From: Nocardia sp. BMG111209
GTDB lineage: Bacteria > Actinomycetota > Actinomycetes > Mycobacteriales > Mycobacteriaceae
DNA: 64,000 nt
Direction of reading: 5' to 3'
Assembly (NCBI RefSeq): GCF_000381925.1
Contig: NZ_KB907307.1
Location: forward strand, 4,030,001-4,094,000
Part shown: in pieces, positions 27,302 to 35,650 of the stretch
How positions within the stretch are numbered: the stretch's first letter is position 1
How the letters are laid out: each line of letters starts with the position of its first letter
Made by a program: the position numbers and the translations under genes
Notes under the pieces: model-generated
Seen by the model: only the letters and a program-made list of their open reading frames with translations
What the model was told of the DNA's origin: nothing
The model's database searches: none

Positions 27302-28429
27302 GTGGATCGCACCGCCGCTCGTGTCCCGTCCGTCGCCCTGCCGAAGCCGTCGCGCGAGGGGGATCCGGCCCGCCGGATGCGCGAATGCGACGAATTCTTC
27401 CGGCAACCCGAACTCGCGCATCTGGCCCGCCGGCGGCGGCTGACGGCGTTGTGGCAGTTGCGCACTCACGGTACGTATCGGCAGACCGCCGAGGAGATCC
27501 TGATCGGCGCGCGGCTGGCCTGGCGCAACCATGACCGCTGCGTGGGCCGCAGCCATTGGCGCTCACTGGATCTCATCGATGCCCGATCCGTCGGCTGCGC
27601 CGCCGATCTGGCCGCGGCGTGCTTCGAACACCTACGCCGCGCGCTGGACGGCCGCGCGGTCCGCTCGCTGATCACCGTCGGACCGCAGGCGGGTATCGAC
27701 GGGCAGCAGTACCGAATCATCAACTCGCAGTTGATCCGCTACGCCGGATACCCCACTCCCGACGGCACGGTGATCGGCGATCCGGACAACGTCGCCCTCA
27801 CCGATCTGGCCCGGCGCCTCGGCTGGCGCGGCGCGCACACCGCCTTCGACGTCCTGCCCCTGCTGATCAGCGCACCCGGTGAACCGCTGCGCTGGTTCCC
27901 GTTGCCGCCGGACGTGGTCCGCGAGGTCCCGCTGGAACATCCCGACCATCCCTGGTTCGCCGAGCTGGGCCTGAAATGGCATGCGATACCGGCGGTCTCG
28001 AACATGAACCTGGAGATCGGCGGCATCACCTATCCCGTCGCCCCGTTCAACGGCTGGTACGTCTCCACCGAGATCGGCGCCCGCAACCTCAGCGACCGGG
28101 ATCGCTACGACATGCTGCCGCGGATCGCCGAACGACTCGGCCTGGACCGGTCCACCGAGCGGACGCTGTGGCGCGACCGGGCCCTGGTGGAACTGAACAT
28201 CGCTGTGCTGCACAGCTATCGGAAGGCCGGCGTCTACATCGTCGACCACCACACCGTCGCCAGGCAGTTCCTCGGCCACGTGCAGCGCGAGGAGGCCGCC
28301 GGCCGCGGCTGCCCCGCCGACTGGTCCTGGATCAACCCACCCATGTCCGCCGGCCTCACCCCCACCTTCCACCGCTACTACGACCCACCCGACCCGTCCG
28401 CCCGCCCGAACTTCGTGCGCCGGGACTGA
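27302..28429 (+). CDS. nos: Nitric oxide synthase oxygenase
   Basis: A 375-residue bacterial NOS consisting only of the haem/pterin oxygenase domain; it oxidises L-arginine to citrulline and NO using borrowed reductases. The haem-ligating Cys is in LAWRNHDRCVGR (residue 80). The arginine-binding Glu lies in FNGWYVSTEIGARNL. The substrate-pocket sequence TFDV-like TAFDVLPLLI, and the segment KWHAIPAVSNMNLEIGG, match the family. The C-terminal pterin region is DWSWINPPMSAGLTPTFHRYY. GTG start at 27302 with GGAG seven bases before. There is no attached reductase and no flavodoxin next to it. NO may serve in oxidative stress defence or in nitration chemistry; the neighbours do not decide which. 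Confidence 0.95.
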   Translation: MDRTAARVPSVALPKPSREGDPARRMRECDEFFRQPELAHLARRRRLTALWQLRTHGTYRQTAEEILIGARLAWRNHDRCVGRSHWRSLDLIDARSVGCAADLAAACFEHLRRALDGRAVRSLITVGPQAGIDGQQYRIINSQLIRYAGYPTPDGTVIGDPDNVALTDLARRLGWRGAHTAFDVLPLLISAPGEPLRWFPLPPDVVREVPLEHPDHPWFAELGLKWHAIPAVSNMNLEIGGITYPVAPFNGWYVSTEIGARNLSDRDRYDMLPRIAERLGLDRSTERTLWRDRALVELNIAVLHSYRKAGVYIVDHHTVARQFLGHVQREEAAGRGCPADWSWINPPMSAGLTPTFHRYYDPPDPSARPNFVRRD

Positions 28430-28636
28430 ATACGCGACCGCCACCGATCCCGGAGGTACGCCGGCGGTACGACCCCTCCGGCCCCGGGCCGTGGGTGCGC
28501 GCTCGCCACCGTGCCGCGGTGCGAGCCCGTCCAGCGGTGCGGCCGAATCCGGTCTCGGAAAGAGCTGCCCGGCTGATACTTTCGGCAGCGGGCACGCCAC
28601 CGAGCGGGAGGGGACCCATGATCGGGGATCGAGGAC

Positions 28637-28943
28637 GTGATGCGAATACGTTTCGGGCCCGACGGGCTCTATCTGCTCGACGAGCCGGAGGCGGCGCTGT
28701 CACCGCGTGGTTGCCTGGCGGTGCTGACCCCGGTTCGCCGAACTGGCCGCCCAGCGCTGCCGGCTCATCGTGGCGACCCATTCGCCGATCCTGCTCGCGC
28801 TGCCCGGCGCGACCATCTACCAGATCGGCGACGACGGCTCGATCGAGCAGGTCGGCTACGACGACGCCCTACCGGTGCGGATGACCCGCGATTTCCTGGC
28901 CGCACCCGACCGATATCTGCGGTATCTGCTCGACCCGGAATGA
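28637..28943 (+). pseudogene. Remnant of an AAA/ABC-type ATPase (C-terminal part, frameshifted)
   Basis: Two frames together spell the C-terminal third of an ABC-like AAA ATPase. The first frame gives FGPDGLYLLDEPEAALSPRG, a Walker B with signature-adjacent region. The next frame, from 28734, gives FAELAAQRCRLIVATHSPIL, the switch His motif, and continues to a natural stop (ending DRYLRYLLDPE). Removing one C from the CCCC run at 28728-28731 would join them as AVLTRFAELAAQ. The N-terminal half with Walker A is absent, and nothing upstream in 28430-28636 replaces it. So this is a truncated copy with an additional single-base shift. The shift alone could be a sequencing error; the truncation could not. 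Confidence 0.8.
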
Positions 28944-28960
28944 ACCCGGCGGGAACCGGG

Positions 28961-30226
28961 TCAGGCGCCGACACCGAGGCGGGCGCCGAGGACGGCGGCT
29001 TCGCCACGGGTGGTGACGTCGAGTTTCTTCAGCAGGCGGGCTACGTGGAACTTCACCGTGCTCTCGGTGATGCCGAGGGCATCGGCGATGGCGCGGTTGC
29101 GTTTTCCGGTGGTCAGGTGGCCGAGGACCTCCAGCTCACGGCGGTTGAGGGTCGACAGGGGGTGTTCGCCGGGGCGGGTTGGCGCGTGTTCCAGGGGGAT
29201 GGTGACGGTGACGCGACTGCCCCAGCCGGGCACCGATTCCAGGGTGTAGGCGCCGCGGACGGCGTCCGCGCGGCCGGCCAGCTGCCGCGACAGGGCCTCG
29301 GTGTCGACGGTGCCCGCGGCCTGTTCCTGGGCGTCGATCAGCAGGTTGTCGCCGTCGCACGTCCAGGCGAGCCGGATCCGCTCGGGACCGGGTTCGGCGC
29401 CGAAGGCGAGGACCACCGCGCGCACCATCGCCCTTGCGGCATAGGCGATCTCGCCGGAGACGCTGCGATCCTCGGCGGGGCCCGAGCAGTGCAGATCGAT
29501 ACCGCGGCCGCACAGCAGCGAATCGATCTCGGCGTGCAGCCGGGCGAACGCCTCCGGCAGCGGTTCGGCGAACCGGGCCCGGTCGGATTCACCGGCCGCG
29601 CGCAGCGAAATCAGTGCGCCGGAAGCGATCTCGGTGGCGGCGGCGCGAGCGCGGCGATCGTCGAGATCCGCGGAGCGCAGGGTCCCGAGCAGGCCGGTCA
29701 GGGTCGCCTCCTGCACGGCGGTGAGTTCGGCGATGGTCCGGGCACGTTCGCTCGAGGCGGCCCGGGATTCGGCCAGATAGTCCGGGCTGGCCTGCGCCAC
29801 CTGTTGCCGGATCGAGGTCGCGACGATACCGAAGCGGGCCGAGATCTCTTCCGGCCCGGCCACTTCCGCACCATCGGGCAGGGTGAGCACCAGGAGGGTG
29901 TCGGCGCGGTCGCGCACCGCCCAGACCCGGTGGGTGCCGCCGGCCAGGCGCACCGGGCCGGTCGTGGTCGCGCCGGGTTCCAGCGACTGCCGCAGCACGT
30001 CGAGTTCGTCGACGGTGACCCGTTCGATGAACTCCGCGGGACCGGCCACCTTGCGCGGCCGGCCGGTGCATTCGCGGGTGAAGATGATCAGCGCGGTGTG
30101 CGGGCAGCGATCGGCCAGGTGCTGGGAGAACCGGTTCGCGATCCCGGCCAGCGGCCCGGCGATCACCTCGCGCATCCCGGACAGCAGTTCGGCGGGTGTT
30201 TCGGTGCGTCGCGCGAGTCCGGCCAT
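28961..30226 (-). CDS. LuxR-type regulator with sensor and histidine-kinase-like domains
   Basis: A 421-residue regulator. The C-terminus (about 355-421) is a LuxR/NarL helix-turn-helix: LSTLNRRELEVLGHL, then KRNRAIADALGITESTVKFHVARLLKKL. The N-terminal about 150 residues look like a GAF-like ligand domain. The middle has a coiled segment ERARTIAELTAVQEATLTGLLG, resembling a dimerisation helix, and then a stretch ending VPGWGSRVTVTIPLEHA, like the last strands of a HATPase domain. The N-box and phospho-accepting His of true kinases are not recognisable, so ATP binding is doubtful. It is divergent from mscR, with a strong palindrome between them, and so probably controls the mscR-MBL operon. 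The signal, perhaps formaldehyde or NO stress, is inference. Confidence 0.85.
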   Translation of the reverse strand: MAGLARRTETPAELLSGMREVIAGPLAGIANRFSQHLADRCPHTALIIFTRECTGRPRKVAGPAEFIERVTVDELDVLRQSLEPGATTTGPVRLAGGTHRVWAVRDRADTLLVLTLPDGAEVAGPEEISARFGIVATSIRQQVAQASPDYLAESRAASSERARTIAELTAVQEATLTGLLGTLRSADLDDRRARAAATEIASGALISLRAAGESDRARFAEPLPEAFARLHAEIDSLLCGRGIDLHCSGPAEDRSVSGEIAYAARAMVRAVVLAFGAEPGPERIRLAWTCDGDNLLIDAQEQAAGTVDTEALSRQLAGRADAVRGAYTLESVPGWGSRVTVTIPLEHAPTRPGEHPLSTLNRRELEVLGHLTTGKRNRAIADALGITESTVKFHVARLLKKLDVTTRGEAAVLGARLGVGA

Positions 30227-30282
30227 CTGCCCACTCTAGATTTCTGCCGGACGGTGGCACCTGGCCGTTCGGACAGTTCCCG

Positions 30283-30321
30283 CCGTCCGGTCGGCCAGGT
30301 CCGAACTGGCCGACCGGACGG
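30283..30321. promoter_or_regulatory. 16-bp inverted repeat between the LuxR-type regulator and mscR
   Basis: Perfect arms CCGTCCGGTCGGCCAG and complement, separated by seven bases (GTCCGAA). A degenerate third element with GGACGG and CTGGCC lies immediately to the left (about 30248-30276). The site is 57 bp from the regulator start and 93 bp from the mscR ATG, which suits an operator for the divergent pair. It could also form a hairpin in either transcript. Confidence 0.65.
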
Positions 30322-30413
30322 TAGCGTCGACCCAGCGCGGTATGTCGCTCGGCGACATGCACGTATCGCGATGCGATCGCGCGTTGTTCCCACTCCCAGG
30401 AGGATGAGCAGAT

Positions 30414-31499
30414 ATGCCGCAAACGGTTCGGGGCGTCGTCGCCCGGGCGCAGGGCGCACCCGTCGAGGTCACCGACATCGTGATTCCGGATCCGGGGCCC
30501 GGCGAGGTGGTGGTCGCGATCGCCGCCTGCGGCGTCTGCCACACCGACCTGCACTATCGGGAGGGCGGGATCAACGACGAATTCCCGTTCCTGCTCGGGC
30601 ACGAGGCCGCGGGCACCGTCGAGAGTGTCGGACCCGGCGTGGCATCGGTGGCGCCCGGCGATTTCGTCATCCTGAACTGGCGAGCGGTGTGCGGGCAGTG
30701 CCGGGCGTGTAAGCGCGGGCGGCCGCAGTACTGCTTCGACACCTTCAACGCGCCGCAGAAGATGACGCTGGCCGACGGCACCGAGCTCACCCCGGCGCTG
30801 GGTATCGGGGCGTTCGCCGACAAGACGCTGGTACACGCCGGACAGTGCACCAAGGTCGATCCGAACACCGATCCGGCGGTCGCCGGGCTGCTGGGCTGCG
30901 GTGTGATGGCCGGACTCGGCGCGGCGATCAACACCGGCGGGGTGGATCGCACCGATTCGGTCGCGGTGATCGGCTGCGGCGGCGTGGGCGACGCGGCGAT
31001 CGCGGGCGCCCGGCTGGTCGGCGCGCACACCATCATCGCCGTCGACCGCGACGCGCGGAAGCTGGCCTGGGCCGCGGAACTCGGCGCCACCCACACGATC
31101 AACAGCGCCGAGGTCGACGCCGTCGAGGCGATCCAGGAGATCACCGACGGATTCGGCGCCGACGTGGTGATCGACGCGGTCGGCCGCCCGGAGACCTGGA
31201 AGCAGGCGTTCTACGCCCGCGACCTGGCCGGGACCGTGGTGCTGGTCGGGGTGCCCACCCCGGACATGACGCTCGACATGCCGCTGATCGACTTCTTCTC
31301 CCGCGGCGGTTCGCTGAAATCGTCCTGGTACGGCGACTGCCTGCCGGAGCGCGACTTCCCGGTGCTGATCGACCTGTACCGGCAGGGACGGCTGCCGCTG
31401 GAGAAGTTCGTCACCGAGCGCATCGGCCTCGGCGACGTGGAGAAGGCCTTCGAGACCATGCACCGCGGCGAGGTGCTGCGCTCGGTGGTGGTGTGGTGA
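30414..31499 (+). CDS. mscR: S-(hydroxymethyl)mycothiol dehydrogenase / nitrosomycothiol reductase
   Basis: A 361-residue zinc-dependent class III alcohol dehydrogenase that oxidises the formaldehyde-mycothiol adduct and can reduce S-nitrosomycothiol. The catalytic-zinc motif is [14 protein letters not shown] with GHEAAGTVE. The structural-zinc loop is [15 protein letters not shown]. The coenzyme site is [14 protein letters not shown]. The segment [22 protein letters not shown] is typical of this subgroup. AGGAGG precedes the ATG at 30414 by about ten bases. It overlaps the next gene by four bases. The same pair, mscR followed by an MBL-fold hydrolase, occurs in mycobacteria. Nos lies 2 kb away, and MscR would handle nitrosative stress as well as formaldehyde. 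Confidence 0.95.
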   Translation: MPQTVRGVVARAQGAPVEVTDIVIPDPGPGEVVVAIAACGVCHTDLHYREGGINDEFPFLLGHEAAGTVESVGPGVASVAPGDFVILNWRAVCGQCRACKRGRPQYCFDTFNAPQKMTLADGTELTPALGIGAFADKTLVHAGQCTKVDPNTDPAVAGLLGCGVMAGLGAAINTGGVDRTDSVAVIGCGGVGDAAIAGARLVGAHTIIAVDRDARKLAWAAELGATHTINSAEVDAVEAIQEITDGFGADVVIDAVGRPETWKQAFYARDLAGTVVLVGVPTPDMTLDMPLIDFFSRGGSLKSSWYGDCLPERDFPVLIDLYRQGRLPLEKFVTERIGLGDVEKAFETMHRGEVLRSVVVW

Positions 31500-32122
31500 G
31501 CCTGCGCATCGATCGGGTGGTCACCTCGGGCACCTTCGCCCTCGACGGCGGCGCCTGGGCGGTGGACAACAACATCTGGGTGGTCGGCGACGACGCCGAG
31601 GTGGTGGTGATCGACGCCGCACACGACGCGGCGCCGATCGTCGACGCCGTCGGCGGCCGCCGGGTGGTGGCCGTGGTGTGCACGCACGGGCACAACGACC
31701 ACGTGACCGTCGCGCCGGAGCTGTCGGCGGCCCTCGACGCGCCGATCCTGCTGCATCCCGGCGACGACGTGCTGTGGGAGCAGACCCACGCCGGGGTGAC
31801 ACACGCGCCGCTCGAGCACGACCAGCGCATCCCGGTGGCCGGCACCGAGTTGCGGGTGATCCACACACCGGGTCACTCCCCCGGCTCGACCTGCCTGTAC
31901 GCGCCCGAGGCCGGGGTGCTGTTCTCCGGCGATACGCTGTTCTCCGGCGGTCCCGGGGCGACCGGACGCTCGTTCTCGAGCTTCCCGGAGATCATCGACT
32001 CGATCCGGGAACGTGTCCTGACTCTCCCCGAGGAGACGACGGTGCACACCGGCCACGGCGACGGCACCACGGTCGGCACCGAGGCCCCGCACCTGGCCGA
32101 ATGGATCGCCCGCGGGCACTGA
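31496..32122 (+). CDS. MBL-fold hydrolase, partner of MscR
   Basis: A 208-residue metallo-beta-lactamase-fold enzyme. Metal-binding motifs are [34 protein letters not shown] and the terminal TGHGDGTTV, as in glyoxalase-II-like thioester hydrolases. The GTG start at 31496 overlaps the mscR stop, indicating translational coupling. As the invariable neighbour of MscR it most likely hydrolyses the S-formylmycothiol produced by that dehydrogenase, releasing formate and mycothiol. That role follows from genomic pairing and fold, not from a direct motif. A strong hairpin ends the operon. Confidence 0.9.
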   Translation: MSLRIDRVVTSGTFALDGGAWAVDNNIWVVGDDAEVVVIDAAHDAAPIVDAVGGRRVVAVVCTHGHNDHVTVAPELSAALDAPILLHPGDDVLWEQTHAGVTHAPLEHDQRIPVAGTELRVIHTPGHSPGSTCLYAPEAGVLFSGDTLFSGGPGATGRSFSSFPEIIDSIRERVLTLPEETTVHTGHGDGTTVGTEAPHLAEWIARGH

Positions 32123-32128
32123 CGGCGT

Positions 32129-32166
32129 GGGACGGCGCCGGGGACCGCATCCCCCGGCGCCGTCCC
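32129..32166 (+). terminator. Hairpin terminator of the mscR operon
   Basis: A perfect 15-bp stem, GGGACGGCGCCGGGG and complement around an 8-base loop, starting seven bases after the MBL gene stop. Confidence 0.8.
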
Positions 32167-32207
32167 GGCCATAGCCGATATTCATCACCGGAAATTCATG
32201 GGACCAT

Positions 32208-32219
32208 ATTGTCAACAAT
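32208..32219. promoter_or_regulatory. Short dyad ATTGT-CA-ACAAT, possible GntR/FadR-type operator
   Basis: Five-base arms around CA in an AT-rich pocket, 56 bp upstream of the ligJ start. The sequence resembles the TTGT-N2-ACAA boxes of FCD-domain GntR regulators. No regulator gene is adjacent to it. Confidence 0.4.
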
Positions 32220-32275
32220 CTTGGCGACGGTTATGTTGGCTGTGTAACAGCCTCAGCAACCATGGAGTGCACCCG

Positions 32276-33301
32276 ATGATCATCGACTGCCACGGCCACT
32301 ACACGACCGCGCCACCGGCGTTGGAAGCCTGGCGTGATCGGCAGATCGCGGGCATCACCGATCCGAGCGTGGCGCCCTCGCCGGACGAACTGCGGATCGG
32401 CGACGACGAACTCCGGGAGAGCATCGAGTCCAATCAGCTGCGGCTGATGGACGAGCGCGGGATCGACCTCACCGTCTTCTCCCCGCGCGCCTCCTTCATG
32501 GCCCATCACCTCGGCGACTTCGCGATCTCCGCGCAGTGGGCGGCCCTGTGCAACGACCTGTGCCACCGGGTGAGCGCGCTGTTCCCGGACCGGTTCGCGC
32601 CGGCGGCCATGCTGCCGCAGTCCCCGGGGGTCGACCCGGCCACCTGCGTTCCCGAATTGGTCCGCAGCGTAGCGGAATTGGGCGCGGTCGCGATCAATCT
32701 GAACCCGGATCCCTCCGGCGGCCACTGGACCGCGCCGCCGCTGACCGACCGGTCCTGGTACCCGATCTACGAGAAGATGGCCGAATACGACATCCCGGCC
32801 ATGATCCACGTGTCGACCAGCTGCAACCCGGCCTTCCACACCACCGGCGCGCACTATCTGAACGCCGACACCACCGCGTTCATGCAGCTGCTCCAGGGTG
32901 ATCTGTTCGCCGACTTCCCGACGCTGAAGTTCGTGATCCCGCACGGCGGCGGCGCGGTGCCCTATCACTGGGGCCGATTCCGTGGTCTGGCAATGGCTTC
33001 GAAGAAGCCGGAGCTGGAGGAGCACCTCATGCACAACGTGTTCTTCGATACCTGCGTGTACCACCAGCCGGGAATCGACCTGCTGCTGAACGTGATTCCG
33101 ACGAAGAACGTGCTGTTCGCCTCGGAGATGATCGGCGCGGTCCGCGACATCGATCCGCGCACCGGCCACCACTTCGACGACACCCGGCGTTACGTGACCG
33201 CGGCCGGACTGCCCGAAACCGATCTGGCGGCGGTACTTTCGGGCAACACCCGCACGGTCTACCCGCGCCTGGACGCTCGCCTGTCGGAGCAGGGCCGATG
33301 A
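32276..33301 (+). CDS. ligJ: 4-oxalomesaconate hydratase (LigJ), amidohydrolase superfamily
   Basis: A 341-residue protein matching LigJ almost block by block. It opens MIIDCHGHYTTAPPALE and continues with RQIAGITDPSV, LTVFSPRASFMAHHLGDF, AAMLPQSPGVDP, AINLNPDPSGGHWTAPPLTD, HTTGAHYLNADTTAFMQ and IPHGGGAVPYHWGRFRG. LigJ hydrates 4-oxalomesaconate to 4-carboxy-4-hydroxy-2-oxoadipate in the protocatechuate 4,5-cleavage and gallate pathways. Zinc ligands of the amidohydrolase fold (HGH, an internal His, ESA-type Glu and Asp) appear present. The ATG at 32276 has GGAG nine bases upstream. It overlaps ligI by four bases. The downstream aldolase LigK and the ring-cleavage genes are not in the window. 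Confidence 0.92.
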   Translation: MIIDCHGHYTTAPPALEAWRDRQIAGITDPSVAPSPDELRIGDDELRESIESNQLRLMDERGIDLTVFSPRASFMAHHLGDFAISAQWAALCNDLCHRVSALFPDRFAPAAMLPQSPGVDPATCVPELVRSVAELGAVAINLNPDPSGGHWTAPPLTDRSWYPIYEKMAEYDIPAMIHVSTSCNPAFHTTGAHYLNADTTAFMQLLQGDLFADFPTLKFVIPHGGGAVPYHWGRFRGLAMASKKPELEEHLMHNVFFDTCVYHQPGIDLLLNVIPTKNVLFASEMIGAVRDIDPRTGHHFDDTRRYVTAAGLPETDLAAVLSGNTRTVYPRLDARLSEQGR

Positions 33302-34212
33302 CCTTCACGAAATCCGAAGGCTGGCTGGACTGGTACGCCGACCCCAGCACACCGCGATTCGTGCTCCCCGCCGGCGCGGTCGACGCGCACTGCCACGTGT
33401 TCGGCCCGGGTGACGAGTTTCCCTATGCGCCCGAACGCAAGTACACCCCCTGCGACGCGAGCAGGACCCAATTGTTCGCGCTGCGTGACCATCTCGGCGT
33501 CTCTCGCAATGTGATCGTGCAGGCCACCTGCCACGGCGCCGACAACCGGGCCATGGTCGATGCGGTCCGCGCCGCGAGCGCCCGAGCGCGCGGCATCGCG
33601 ACCGTGCGGCCCGACGTCACCGACGCGCAGCTGCGCGAACTGGACGCGGCCGGGGTGCGCGGGGTGCGGTTCAACTTCCTGAAACGCCTGGTCGACACCT
33701 CCCCCAAGGACGACCTGGCGGTGATCGCGGCCAGGATCGCCCCGCTGGGCTGGCACATCGTGATCTACTTCGAGGCCGCCGACCTGCCCGAACTGGCGGA
33801 CTTCTTCGCGACCCTGCCGACCCCGCTGGTGGTCGACCACATGGGCCGTCCCGATGTCACCGCGCCGCTGGACGGCCCGGAGTTCACCGGCTTCCTGCGC
33901 TTCACCGAACACAACGATGTATGGGTGAAAGTCAGCTGCCCGGAACGTCTTTCGGTCAGTGGGCCACCCGCGCTGCACGGTGAGCGCGACGCGTACCGCG
34001 ATGTGGTGCCGTTCGCGCGCCGGGTGGTCGAGGAGTTCCCGGACCGGGTGCTCTGGGGCACCGACTGGCCACATCCCAACCTCACCGATCACATGCCCGA
34101 CGACGGCCTGCTCGTCGACCACATTCCGCACATCGCCCCGACGGCGGAACTTCAGCAACAGCTGCTGGTCAGCAACCCGATGCGGTTGTACTGGCCGGAC
34201 GAAACCAGCTGA
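33298..34212 (+). CDS. ligI: 2-pyrone-4,6-dicarboxylate hydrolase (LigI)
   Basis: A 304-residue amidohydrolase. Signatures are DAHCHVFGPGDEFPYAPERK followed by YTPCDAS, the barrel strands NVIVQATCHGADNRAM and GVRGVRFNFLKRLVD, VVDHMGRPDV, and VLWGTDWPHPN near the C-terminus. These match LigI, which opens the pyrone ring of 2-pyrone-4,6-dicarboxylate (PDC) to 4-oxalomesaconate, the substrate of LigJ. Gene order ligJ-ligI with an ATGA overlap at 33298-33301 supports a two-step module. An MFS permease follows 33 bp later, so PDC or a precursor aromatic acid is probably imported directly. Confidence 0.92.
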   Translation: MTFTKSEGWLDWYADPSTPRFVLPAGAVDAHCHVFGPGDEFPYAPERKYTPCDASRTQLFALRDHLGVSRNVIVQATCHGADNRAMVDAVRAASARARGIATVRPDVTDAQLRELDAAGVRGVRFNFLKRLVDTSPKDDLAVIAARIAPLGWHIVIYFEAADLPELADFFATLPTPLVVDHMGRPDVTAPLDGPEFTGFLRFTEHNDVWVKVSCPERLSVSGPPALHGERDAYRDVVPFARRVVEEFPDRVLWGTDWPHPNLTDHMPDDGLLVDHIPHIAPTAELQQQLLVSNPMRLYWPDETS

Positions 34213-34245
34213 TTCCCTTCTCTTTTCGTTTCGACAGGACAGCCC

Positions 34246-35595
34246 ATGCAGCGCTGCAACGCGTCCAACCGGCTCGACCGGCTGCCCATCTCCCGCTTCC
34301 ACAAGGTGATCCTGGCCGCCGTCGCGATCGCCTACTTCTTCGAATTCGCCGACATCAACAGCTTCTCGATCACCGCACCGCGGCTGATCAAGCTGTGGAA
34401 GGTGGGTGTCAACGAGATCGCCTGGGTGACCTCGTTGTCGTTCATCGGCATGTTCATCGGCTCACTGCTGGCCGGCTGGCTGGCGGACCGGTTCGGACGC
34501 AAGCGCGCCCTGATCTGGACCACCCTGGAATTCTCGGTCTTCTCGCTGGCGGCGGTGTTCTCCTGGGATATCGGCTCCCTGGCGGCATTCCGCATCCTCA
34601 CCTCGGCGGGCCTGTCCGCGATGACCGTCGTGGCGGTGATCTACGTCAACGAGCTGTTCCCCTCGGCGGTGCGCGGTAAGTATCAGGCGTACGCCATCGT
34701 GATCGGCATCTGCGGCACGCCCGCAACCAATTTCATCGCCAGCGGGGTGGTGAGCATCTCGCCGTGGTCCTGGCGGCTGGTCTATCTGTGGGGCGCACTG
34801 GGACTGGTGGTGCTGATCTTCTCCCGCCGGCTGACGGAATCGCCGCTGTGGCACGAGAATCGGGGCGACTACGCGGCCGCCGAGGCGGTGCTGCGGGATA
34901 TCGAGGCCCGGGTGTCGGCCGAGCACGGCCCGCTGCCCGAACCCGCACCGGAGGTGGTCGCCGACCGTCCCGGCAAGGCGCCGTGGACCCTACTGCTGCA
35001 ACGTCGTTACCTGCTGCCGACCCTGCTGTTGACGGTGCTGTGGGTGACCCAGTCGATCGGCTTCTTCGGCTATTCCACTTGGGCGCCTTCGCTGTTGGCG
35101 AAACAGGGCTTCAGCGTGCAGAGTTCGACGCTGTACGTGGCACTGTCGACCGTCGGCGCACCCCTCGGCTCGTATCTGGCGGCGCTGGTCACCGACCGCT
35201 TCGAGCGCAAATGGTGCCTGGTGGCGTTCGGCGCGGTGATCGCGACGTGCGGTCTGCTGTACGGCCTGACCTTCACGCCGGTGATGATCGTCGCCTTCGG
35301 CTTCCTCGTGAACCTGTTCGAGCGCGGCTACACCGCCCTCGGCTACGCCTACTCCCCCGAACTGTTCGACACCCGCACCCGATCGCTGGGTACCGGCGTC
35401 TCGTACGGCCTGGGCCGCCTGTCCAACGCGGCCGGCCCGCTGATCATCGCCCATCTGTACACGTGGAGCGGCTACCGATCGGTGTTCTACTTCATCGCCG
35501 CGGTCTGGATGGTCGGGGCCGTGGTGCTGGCCCTGTTCGGACCACGCACGCGCGACCGGCGCACCGCCGCCACACCGGAACCGGTCGCGGCCTGA
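34246..35595 (+). CDS. MFS permease linked to ligJ-ligI
   Basis: A 449-residue, 12-helix major facilitator of the sugar/aromatic-acid symporter type. The loop 2-3 motif is GWLADRFGRKRALI. Helix 4-5 contains VNELFPSAVRGKYQAY, and the central loop has ESPLWHENRGDYAAAEAVLRD, typical of the metabolite:H+ symporter and AAHS branches. The repeat of the loop motif (DRFERKWCLV) is degenerate. Operon position after ligI makes an aromatic or pyrone carboxylate its likely substrate, for example protocatechuate, gallate or PDC. It may be the last gene of the operon: a 19-bp stem terminator starts two bases after its stop. Confidence 0.9.
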   Translation: MQRCNASNRLDRLPISRFHKVILAAVAIAYFFEFADINSFSITAPRLIKLWKVGVNEIAWVTSLSFIGMFIGSLLAGWLADRFGRKRALIWTTLEFSVFSLAAVFSWDIGSLAAFRILTSAGLSAMTVVAVIYVNELFPSAVRGKYQAYAIVIGICGTPATNFIASGVVSISPWSWRLVYLWGALGLVVLIFSRRLTESPLWHENRGDYAAAEAVLRDIEARVSAEHGPLPEPAPEVVADRPGKAPWTLLLQRRYLLPTLLLTVLWVTQSIGFFGYSTWAPSLLAKQGFSVQSSTLYVALSTVGAPLGSYLAALVTDRFERKWCLVAFGAVIATCGLLYGLTFTPVMIVAFGFLVNLFERGYTALGYAYSPELFDTRTRSLGTGVSYGLGRLSNAAGPLIIAHLYTWSGYRSVFYFIAAVWMVGAVVLALFGPRTRDRRTAATPEPVAA

Positions 35596-35596
35596 C

Positions 35597-35641
35597 CCGG
35601 GCCGTGGTGACGGGCTGTCGCCGCCCGTCACCACGGCCCGG
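35597..35641. terminator. Bidirectional terminator, 19-bp stem
   Basis: Perfect arms CCGGGCCGTGGTGACGGGC and complement around a 7-base loop, between the converging ends of the MFS gene and the quinone oxidoreductase gene. Confidence 0.85.
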
Positions 35642-35650
35642 ATTCCGTTG

